Shown here piece by piece: positions 1 to 4,936 of a DNA stretch of 7,050 nt. Location of the stretch: contig CP070672.1 in NCBI GenBank assembly GCA_020351895.1, positions 3,677,833-3,684,882 of the forward strand, written 5' to 3'. Position 1 is the stretch's first letter. Every line of letters starts with the position of its first letter. The stretch comes from Thermoplasmata archaeon (GTDB lineage Archaea > Thermoplasmatota > Thermoplasmata > GCA-020350865). Under the pieces are notes generated by a model. The model ran no database searches. It saw only the letters and a program-made list of their open reading frames with translations, and was not told where the DNA came from. The translations under genes and the position numbers were made by a program.

Positions 1-891
1 AGCCCCAATGAAAAATTAACTGTTGAAGGTGCGCTGAGTCTTGATGAAATATCGGCACCCTCTGTTACCTTAGGGTACGGTAAGCTGTATGTTAAATCAT
101 CTGATAGTAAATTGTATTTTAAAGATGACAGTGGAACTGAATATGACTTAACTGCCAGTGGTAGTGGTGGTATGGGTGGCAGCGGAACAATCAATTATAT
201 TCCTAAGTTTACAGGGATATCAACACTAGGCAATTCCATAATTTACGAAACAGGTGGTAAGTTAGGAATAGGCACCGAGACCCCTGGAGCAAGATTGGAT
301 GTTCATGTAAGTTCAGGTGGAGCGGCAACAATTGGGAACAACGGTAATTCGGCCAGTGGAGATTACGCAATTGCCATGGGTAGAGATGCAACCGCTATCG
401 GTACAACCTCAACTGCCATGGGTGCCTGGACAACCGCAAGCGGGGGGGTCTCAACCGCAATGGGGTCAGGTACAACTGCCAGTGGGAGCTTTTCAACTGC
501 AATGGGTCACTCAACAAAAGCAGGTGGTTATGCATCAACTGCCATGGGATATTACACAGAGGCCAACGGGCATTACTCAACCGCCATGGGGAGAGAGATA
601 ATCGTTAGTGGACCTTACAGTTTTGGAATTGGTCTAGATGACCCAGCTACTGCCCACACAATATCACTACCCAACACCATGGCGATCATGGGCGGCAATG
701 TCGGCATTGGTACGGTTAGCCCAAATTATAAATTATCAATAGGCGATGGAACCAACGAAAGGTTACATTTCTCGGGTTCTACAAGTCCTTCCAATCCACC
801 ATCTGGTTCAGTGGTTATCTATTTTGATGGAACTGATTTGTTTGCGAAAAATAGTAGTGGAACAGTTATAACCATAGCCGACTTCCCCTAG
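1..891 (+). CDS. YadA-head-repeat / tail-fibre-like surface protein, 3' end (5' partial)
   Basis: The frame is open from base 1 to a TAG at 889-891, giving 296 residues with the start outside the window. The protein is a chain of fibre modules. Residues 1-10 (SPNEKLTVEG), 86-101 (GKLGIGTETPGARLDV) and 231-248 (GGNVGIGTVSPNYKLSIG) are three copies of the GIGTxxPxxKLxV motif common in tail-fibre-like and bacterial or archaeal surface proteins. Residues 27-50 and 275-292 are a matching LYxK...SGT module. Residues 118-215 are seven 14-residue units with a central STAMG-like core, the pattern of the YadA head domain, which folds as a trimeric left-handed beta-roll in bacterial adhesins. Residues 52-63 are a Gly/Ser linker. 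No membrane anchor or sorting signal is seen at the C-terminus (ends TIADFP). A role as an extracellular trimeric fibre or adhesin is inferred; a virus tail fibre is the alternative. An ATG-initiated inner start is unlikely because homologous sequence continues to the window edge. Confidence 0.85.
   Translation, partial: SPNEKLTVEGALSLDEISAPSVTLGYGKLYVKSSDSKLYFKDDSGTEYDLTASGSGGMGGSGTINYIPKFTGISTLGNSIIYETGGKLGIGTETPGARLDVHVSSGGAATIGNNGNSASGDYAIAMGRDATAIGTTSTAMGAWTTASGGVSTAMGSGTTASGSFSTAMGHSTKAGGYASTAMGYYTEANGHYSTAMGREIIVSGPYSFGIGLDDPATAHTISLPNTMAIMGGNVGIGTVSPNYKLSIGDGTNERLHFSGSTSPSNPPSGSVVIYFDGTDLFAKNSSGTVITIADFP
352..645 (+). repeat. Seven 42-bp in-frame repeats encoding YadA-head units
   Basis: Seven consecutive 14-codon units without indels (residues 118-131, 132-145, 146-159, 160-173, 174-187, 188-201 and 202-215). 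The consensus is roughly A-S-G-x-x-S-T-A-M-G-x-x-T-x. The core is spelled by closely similar DNA (tcaac[ct]gc[ca]atggg) in the middle units, so the units probably arose by tandem duplication. The first and last units are the most diverged (AIAMG and SFGIG cores), as expected for the caps of a repeat array. Confidence 0.85.
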
Positions 892-928
892 ATCTGAAAT
901 ATCGTTGTAATATAAACATATATCAAAA

Positions 929-1005
929 AGGGAAACCGCTCAACCCCCACCTCCGCGCTCACCATACAGCAAAGCTTTCACCTACCGCCCAAAACCATCC
1001 AGCCC
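929..1005. repeat. C-rich dispersed element, copy 1
   Basis: The core TCAACCCCCACCTCCGCGC followed by TCACCA at 940-964 recurs at 2517 and 4778, each time shortly after a stop codon. Similarity continues, with small indels, through a CAGC...CACCTACC...CCAAAACCATCCAGCCC tract to about 1005. Upstream, only the ACCGC box is shared, because this copy lacks the CATCCCCCC tract of the other two. It could be a small non-autonomous mobile element, a conserved 3' UTR, or the remnant of a decayed gene. Borders are approximate. Confidence 0.65.
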
Positions 1006-1126
1006 GATTATGGGCCTGCAAAATCCAAGCCATCACCCGAATCTCGTAAATCATCACCAGATTCCCACGCACATTACCCCTCATATCATCCTGTAATCCA
1101 CGGTTGCCGGCCTCTTTTTGGATCAT
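959..1126 (-). CDS. Possible 55-residue hypothetical protein (minus strand)
   Basis: On the minus strand an ATG at 1126-1124 opens a 55-residue frame closed by TGA at 961-959. The product begins MIQKEAGNRG and ends GWFWAVGESFAVW, with a Trp-rich C-terminal third (AWILQAHNRAGWFWAV). I do not recognise it. The last ~15 codons lie in the dispersed C-rich element. In the copy at 4778 the matching stretch differs by a one-base deletion that shifts the frame, which argues against a conserved protein. A TATA-like sequence (1145-1137) is too close to the ATG for a leaderless start. It may be a gene remnant, a small genuine gene, or chance. Confidence 0.2.
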   Translation of the reverse strand: MIQKEAGNRGLQDDMRGNVRGNLVMIYEIRVMAWILQAHNRAGWFWAVGESFAVW

Positions 1127-1180
1127 AGCTAGACCCCTAAAAATACCAGTGGCTCTTCACCCCTCCATCCCCCTCAGATT

Positions 1181-1325
1181 GTATACGAAATTCGTGAGAT
1201 AAAATACCAAAATCTATTACGAAATGCGAGAGATAAACCTCTAATTCTTTTCGAAATACGGGTTATACTTCGTATACGAAACTCGTGAGATATCGCACGG
1301 AAATCGTGTACGAAACACGGGTGAT
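1181..1325 (+). repeat. Cluster of five semi-palindromic ~20-bp repeats (iteron-like)
   Basis: Five related units start at 1181, 1215, 1247, 1272 and 1306, with consensus about GTATACGAAAYTCGTGAGAT. Every unit keeps CGAAA at offset 6-10. Unit 1 is GTATACGAAATTCGTGAGAT, unit 4 differs from it at one base, and units 2, 3 and 5 are more diverged. Start-to-start distances are 34, 32, 25 and 34 bases, near three helical turns for three of the four. The half-sites ACGAA/TTCGT make each unit partly dyad-symmetric, and a weaker dyad (CACG-GAAAT-CGTG) lies at 1296-1308. The cluster sits about 60-200 bases before the TATA-like box of a gene for a DNA-binding AAA+ protein. Binding sites of that protein (origin iterons or operator) are the leading reading, by inference. 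Confidence 0.75.
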
Positions 1326-1383
1326 ATTAACCTGAATGATGATACAAATTTAGATATAATTCATCAAATCCATTTTCAAAACC

Positions 1384-1392
1384 TTTTTATAT
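1384..1392 (+). promoter_or_regulatory. TATA-like box of the AAA+ ATPase gene
   Basis: TTTTTATAT at 1384-1392 is the best archaeal TATA match before the ATPase gene. Transcription would begin about 26 bases downstream, near 1414, inside the 9-bp tandem array, giving a leader of about 50 bases. A second candidate, TTTAGATATAA at 1349-1359, would give a longer leader that contains the whole array. Confidence 0.45.
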
Positions 1393-1396
1393 CATT

Positions 1397-1450
1397 AGGA
1401 ACATTGGGAACATTAGGAACGATGGGAACATTGGGAACATTAGGAACATT
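1397..1450 (+). repeat. 9-bp tandem repeat in the ATPase leader, six units
   Basis: Six back-to-back nonamers RGGAACATT: AGGAACATT, GGGAACATT, AGGAACGAT, GGGAACATT, GGGAACATT, AGGAACATT. Two more decayed units (TGGAGATGT, TGGGAATGA) run on to the start codon region. The array lies between the TATA-like box and the ATPase start, so it would be transcribed in the 5' leader. The unit length is a multiple of three, so copy number changes do not shift a frame. In one frame the array reads as (L/M)-G-T repeats, and the ATPase frame is closed by TAG at 1441-1443. Confidence 0.9.
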
Positions 1451-1451
1451 T

Positions 1452-1455
1452 GGAG
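1452..1455 (+). promoter_or_regulatory. Putative Shine-Dalgarno GGAG that selects the ATG at 1465
   Basis: GGAG lies 9 bases before ATG 1465, a usable spacing. It directly abuts ATG 1456 and overlaps TTG 1450, so it favours 1465 among the clustered in-frame starts (1450, 1456, 1459, 1465). It appears to derive from a decayed unit of the 9-bp array. Confidence 0.45.
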
Positions 1456-1464
1456 ATGTTGGGA

Positions 1465-2481
1465 ATGAAAGGAAAAAAAAGGAAAATTTTGAAATTCGAA
1501 ACGGACCCATTTTACCTGTATCCAGTAAAGGAAGACATGATAGAGCGCCTGTTCGTAGACAGGGAGGAAGAGATCAACATCGTAAAGGGTATATTGGGAA
1601 TGAGATTCAAAGACACAGTTGAGATATGTGCTGTCGTAGGGGGAATTGGGGTAGGAAAGAGCTCCATCCTGTATTATATTATCAATATCGCAAAAGAGAG
1701 CGGTTTAAATGCAAACTTTTACGACAATCCCGACGATTTCTACTCGGAATCTAAAAAAATAAAAAGAAACGGTATAAGCATAATAGATAATGTTGATAAA
1801 CTAGACGATGAGAACGCTCGCAAATGCTACAATTTCATAGAAAAGCATGTAGGAAAATGTGGAGGCATTATATTTTTCAGTGATAATTACACAAGAGACA
1901 AAAAGACTCTGAAGTTACGAAATTTCACTGTATCTCAGAATATCTCTCTTCCAAAGGGCCTAAGCAGGGAAAAATTAAGGTTTTTTCTTGAAGAACGTAT
2001 GAAAAAATGTTTGGAGAAAGGAAATAAATTGGTTTTCCCTTTTGATGATATTGCCATGGAAATCGCATCTGTAAGATCTGCGGGCAATCTAAGGAACTTT
2101 CTGAAATATGCAAAGAACGGTTGGATGGTTACCATTGGTGGAGGGGGGGAAAAGGTCACTAAGAAAGAAATGAAGGCAGGTATGGTTATTGTTGATAGAG
2201 CACTTTTGGGTAGCTGTGATCTGATAGATATGAAGATTTTATGGCATTCGACATCAGGTGATATTAACAAAAGCTATCTTGCACATCAATGTGGAATCGA
2301 TTCGAAAACACTTGATTCGCATATAGAAGACAGACTTGCGGATTTAATAACACAGAAAAGATCCGGAAAGGATGTATTGATCACATCGATATACAGATAT
2401 ATTGATGACGGACCTGAAATACTCGAGAAAATAATCGAGGGGTTAAGCGTTCGTAAACTCGATGTAACCGGTGAAAAATAG
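1465..2481 (+). CDS. AAA+ ATPase with C-terminal winged helix (Orc1/Cdc6-like or archaeal STAND-like)
   Basis: 338 residues from ATG 1465, chosen for the GGAG 9 bases upstream; TTG 1450 and ATG 1456 are possible earlier starts, and TAG at 1441-1443 bars anything further. The N-terminus is basic (MKGKKRKILK), followed by LYPVKED...LFVDREEEI (about residues 18-37), a segment resembling the entry to the AAA+ core in archaeal Cdc6-like ATPases. Walker A is GGIGVGKS (59-66, Lys65). Walker B is ISIIDNVDKL (104-113) with Asp108 followed by Asn instead of the usual Glu. FFSDN (137-141) fits sensor 1 and SAGNLRNFL (205-213) fits the sensor 2 region. The last ~90 residues look like a winged helix: recognition region YLAHQCGIDSKTLDSHI, then a wing at TQKRSGKDVLITSIYRYI. 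It is probably a cytoplasmic ATP-dependent DNA-binding protein. Repeats upstream suggest autoregulation or replication initiation, but a true Orc1/Cdc6 assignment is not secure: it is shorter than typical (about 380-420 residues) and its Walker B is altered. Confidence 0.85.
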   Translation: MKGKKRKILKFETDPFYLYPVKEDMIERLFVDREEEINIVKGILGMRFKDTVEICAVVGGIGVGKSSILYYIINIAKESGLNANFYDNPDDFYSESKKIKRNGISIIDNVDKLDDENARKCYNFIEKHVGKCGGIIFFSDNYTRDKKTLKLRNFTVSQNISLPKGLSREKLRFFLEERMKKCLEKGNKLVFPFDDIAMEIASVRSAGNLRNFLKYAKNGWMVTIGGGGEKVTKKEMKAGMVIVDRALLGSCDLIDMKILWHSTSGDINKSYLAHQCGIDSKTLDSHIEDRLADLITQKRSGKDVLITSIYRYIDDGPEILEKIIEGLSVRKLDVTGEK

Positions 2482-2496
2482 AAAGATAATATAAGG

Positions 2497-2582
2497 GTTG
2501 CCGCATCCCCCCATCCTCAACCCCCACCTCCGGGCTCACCACTAAGCTAAGCTGCACCTACAACCCTAAATTCTCCAATCAA
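2497..2582. repeat. C-rich dispersed element, copy 2
   Basis: Begins about 15 bases after the ATPase stop with GGTTGCCGCATCCCCCCATCC, then TCAACCCCCACCTCCGGGC and TCACCACTAAGC. It matches the copy at 4754 across its whole length with few small indels and the copy at 929 over the core. Beyond about 2583 the sequence continues into a stretch (AGTGACCACAGATCAACAGG) shared only with copy 3 and leading to the promoter of the next gene. GCTCACC at 2534-2540 and GGTGAGC at 2614-2620 could pair as an inverted repeat. Confidence 0.75.
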
Positions 2583-2616
2583 TAGTGACCACAGATCAAC
2601 AGGAATATGGGAGGGT

Positions 2617-2651
2617 GAGCGGAAGGATATAACAGAGCGGAAGGTATTTAA
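2617..2651 (+). promoter_or_regulatory. Promoter with duplicated GAGCGGAAGG box and TATA box
   Basis: GAGCGGAAGG occurs at 2617-2626 and again at 2635-2644, 18 bases apart, and the second copy directly abuts TATTTAA (2645-2651), occupying the BRE position. The TATA centre is 29 bases before the ATG at 2677, which predicts a leaderless or nearly leaderless transcript. The same arrangement recurs before the paralogue at 4937. The paired boxes could be a regulator site or a strengthened BRE. Confidence 0.7.
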
Positions 2652-2676
2652 CTCGATATGTTAATAACTTTTATTC

Positions 2677-4752
2677 ATGGGTAGGAAGGTAATTGCGATA
2701 TGGCTCAGTCTGATCATGATTGTGGGTGTTGTTGTTATTGTTGATGTGGGTATGGATATTTCTCTTAATGTTGGAGGGACAACGCTTTATGTTAATACGA
2801 CTGGGAGTGGCGGGGCCTATACGAGCATACAGGATGCGATCAATGATTCGAAAGATGGAGATACTGTGTTTGTCTATAGTGGCACATATTATGGAAATAT
2901 TTCAGTGAATAAAACCATTAATTTGACGGGGGAGGGTAAAGATAAAACGATAATTGATGGAGTATGGGTTCCTGATGTTTTTGTGGTTTATGTCTCTATA
3001 GATTGGGTAAATATCACAGGGTTTACCATCACCCAAGGCTGGAGGGGTATTTATCTTACGTCCTCGAATAACAAAATAATTAATAACAATATATCGTCCT
3101 GTGGGGATGGTATCTTTTCTACTGCATCATCAAACAACAAAATTATTGATAATAATATTTCGAATTACGAAAATGGCATATATATCAATGGCCATGGAAA
3201 CAATATAACGGGCAACAACATAACTAATAATAGTTTGACCGGCATAGGAATTGGATATTCCCAGGGAAATACCCTTTATAGGAATACGATGATTAACAAC
3301 GGAATTGTCATTTATGGACAATTGCTTGAACATTGGAATACACACAAAATTGACAATACAAACACCGTCAATGGCAAACCAGTATATTACTGGAAGAATC
3401 AAACGGGGGGAACCATTCCAGGAAGTGCGGGGCAGGTAATACTCGCTAACTGTACAAATGTTACAGTTATTAATCAGGATCTTAATAATTGTTCTATTGG
3501 CATTGAACTTGGTTTTTCATCTAACATTTTAATGACAAGAAATAATATTTCAAATAACAACTATGAACATATTTACCTGAGTTTTTCGAATGAAAACAAT
3601 ATAACGGATAATAATTTAATAAATGACCGAATACGTTTATATAAATCTCATGGGAACAAAATTATTAATAACAAAATTATTGGCGCTATAAATAGTCAGT
3701 GCATCTTTCTTTATTCTAGTAATGATAGTGTAATTAAGTGTAACATGCTTACAAACGCTGATTCTGGAATCCTGATAAGAAATTCAGAAAAAAATAATAT
3801 CACAGGAAACGAAATCTTCAATAATGGAAAAGGAATCGAAATTTTAAGCAATGGAAATAATATCACTGGAAATAACATATCAAATAACAGTAGAGGTATT
3901 GTTTTCCGGGGTTCTTATAAGAATAACATAACTTATAATAACATATATTTGAACAGGAATTATGGGATATATCTAACATCTGCTGAAAATAACAGCATCT
4001 CTCAAAATAATATCATAAATAACAATAAACAAGCCTTTGATGATACAGGTAAAAACTTTTGGAATTCATCATATCCTGCAGGGGGTAACTTCTGGAGTGA
4101 ATATTTAGGGGTTGATGAAAAAAAAGGTCCCTTCCAAGATGTTCCTGGAAGTGATGGAATTGGTGATACTCCATATAAAGATATCGAAGGAAGTGGAGGT
4201 GCCCAGGACTACTACCCCCTAATGTCCCCCGTGGGTGATTGCATTTTTTTGTATGAGGATTGGCATTTAATCTCGATTCCATTTATTCAAATGAATATAA
4301 ATCTAGGAAATGTTTTAGAATCTATGGGTGGGACCTATGACTTTGTCCAATGGTACAATGCTAACGACAATTCCGACCTTTGGAAACACAACAGCACTCT
4401 AAAACCATCCCATTTGAACGATTTAGACATTATCGATCATAGGATGGGATTCTGGGTACATATAACTGAACCAGGTGGAGTTCTATTTGAATATCCAGGC
4501 ACGCAGCCATCCTCAAATCAAACCATTCAACTTTACGAAGGCTGGAACATGGTGGGCTATCCTTCTCTAACAAGTTATAATCGAACCATAGGATTGAACA
4601 ACCTGACTTTCGGAATTGAGGTGGATGAGATCCAGTGGTATGATGCCTCAACACAAACCTGGCATGATCTTGAAGAGAATGATTATTTTGTTTTAGGAAG
4701 AGGGTATTGGGTTCACGCAAAAGCTGAATGCGTCTGGGAAGTCCCATTGTAA
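2677..4752 (+). CDS. Secreted right-handed beta-helix (NosD/PbH1-type) surface protein
   Basis: 691 residues, complete; ATG 2677 fits the TATA spacing and opens a signal sequence (MGRK, then a hydrophobic run at about 5-24). Residues 35-95 (TLYVNTTGSGGAYTSIQDAI...DTVFVYSGTYY) are the usual entry to a pectate-lyase-like beta-helix. Coils of about 22-24 residues rich in NN(I/K)I-x-NN(I/N)IS follow to about 450, interrupted near 218-275 by the family's conserved WNTHKID...NGKPVYYWKNQ...AGQVILANC insert. Residues 470-517 carry GGNFWSEYLGVD...DGIGDTPYKD...DYYPLMSP. The C-terminus (about 520-691) holds two related modules beginning LYEDWHLISIP and LYEGWNMVGYPS, each later with a QWY and a (F/Y)WVH motif. 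Asn-x-Ser/Thr sequons are abundant, so N-glycosylation is likely. No C-terminal membrane anchor is seen. Archaeal members are extracellular or envelope proteins of unknown ligand; the NosD label comes from the fold and does not imply copper handling. Confidence 0.92.
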   Translation: MGRKVIAIWLSLIMIVGVVVIVDVGMDISLNVGGTTLYVNTTGSGGAYTSIQDAINDSKDGDTVFVYSGTYYGNISVNKTINLTGEGKDKTIIDGVWVPDVFVVYVSIDWVNITGFTITQGWRGIYLTSSNNKIINNNISSCGDGIFSTASSNNKIIDNNISNYENGIYINGHGNNITGNNITNNSLTGIGIGYSQGNTLYRNTMINNGIVIYGQLLEHWNTHKIDNTNTVNGKPVYYWKNQTGGTIPGSAGQVILANCTNVTVINQDLNNCSIGIELGFSSNILMTRNNISNNNYEHIYLSFSNENNITDNNLINDRIRLYKSHGNKIINNKIIGAINSQCIFLYSSNDSVIKCNMLTNADSGILIRNSEKNNITGNEIFNNGKGIEILSNGNNITGNNISNNSRGIVFRGSYKNNITYNNIYLNRNYGIYLTSAENNSISQNNIINNNKQAFDDTGKNFWNSSYPAGGNFWSEYLGVDEKKGPFQDVPGSDGIGDTPYKDIEGSGGAQDYYPLMSPVGDCIFLYEDWHLISIPFIQMNINLGNVLESMGGTYDFVQWYNANDNSDLWKHNSTLKPSHLNDLDIIDHRMGFWVHITEPGGVLFEYPGTQPSSNQTIQLYEGWNMVGYPSLTSYNRTIGLNNLTFGIEVDEIQWYDASTQTWHDLEENDYFVLGRGYWVHAKAECVWEVPL

Positions 4753-4753
4753 A

Positions 4754-4841
4754 GGATTACCGCATCCCCCCCATCCGTCAACCCCCACCTCCGCGCTCAC
4801 CACACAGCTAGCTGCACCTGCCACCCAAATCCATCAAGCCC
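4754..4841. repeat. C-rich dispersed element, copy 3
   Basis: Starts directly after the TAA at 4750-4752 with GGATTACCGCATCCCCCCCATCC, runs through TCAACCCCCACCTCCGCGC (from 4778) and ends near CCATCAAGCCC. It is the best match to copy 1 in the CCATC(C)AAGCCC tail and to copy 2 in its head. CGCTCACC at 4794-4801 is complementary to GGTGAGCG at 4874-4881, so a long-range hairpin over the spacer is possible. The sequence continues into the promoter block shared with copy 2. Confidence 0.75.
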
Positions 4842-4876
4842 AGAGTGACCACAGATCAACAGGAATAAGGGAGGGT

Positions 4877-4911
4877 GAGCGGAAGGTTCGAACAGAGCGG
4901 AAGGTATTTAA
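4877..4911 (+). promoter_or_regulatory. Second copy of the GAGCGGAAGG-pair promoter
   Basis: GAGCGGAAGG at 4877-4886 and 4895-4904, then TATTTAA at 4905-4911 and ATG at 4937. Every element is exactly 2260 bases from its counterpart before the preceding gene, so there is no indel between the two promoters. The 8 bases between the boxes differ (ATATAACA against TTCGAACA) while the boxes and TATA are identical. Confidence 0.7.
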
Positions 4912-4936
4912 CTGGATAGGATAATAACTTTCACCC

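Larger units (their letters stand above)
892..1464. other. 573-bp intergenic region with several repeat classes
   Basis: No + strand gene is visible between the fibre gene and the ATPase. In order the stretch holds: an AT-rich piece after the stop codon (892-928); a C-rich dispersed element also found after the other two genes (about 929-1005); a C-rich stretch (1006-1180) that carries a short minus-strand ORF; five semi-palindromic ~20-bp repeats (1181-1325); an AT-rich stretch with two TATA-like sequences (1326-1396); and a 9-bp tandem array (1397-1450) running up to the ATPase start. No tRNA, rRNA or clear T-run terminator was seen. The C-richness is unusual, because the genes on both sides are AT-rich. 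Confidence 0.7.

Noticed and set aside
317..601. 94-residue + strand frame inside the fibre gene (Q/P/W-rich)
   Set aside because: It is the alternative-frame reading of the 42-bp repeats, and the YadA-head frame explains the region.
1181..1325. CRISPR array
   Set aside because: Units are only ~20 bp, vary between copies and have spacers of about 5-14 bases; no cas gene is in the window.
1935..2270. 111-residue minus-strand frame opposite the ATPase gene
   Set aside because: It lies wholly antisense to the conserved ATPase core and winged helix, with no promoter or recognisable motif.
1465..2481. Confident naming as cdc6/orc1
   Set aside because: The protein is short for the family, Walker B lacks the Glu, and the upstream repeats do not look like known ORB sites, so no symbol is given.
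4013..4747. Minus-strand frames opposite the end of the first beta-helix gene
   Set aside because: Antisense to the conserved GGNFWSEY and GW modules; no family features of their own.
2677..4752. Copper-binding NosD function in nitrous oxide reduction
   Set aside because: The similarity is only the beta-helix repeat fold; no nos genes are near, and the C-terminal modules are those of surface proteins.
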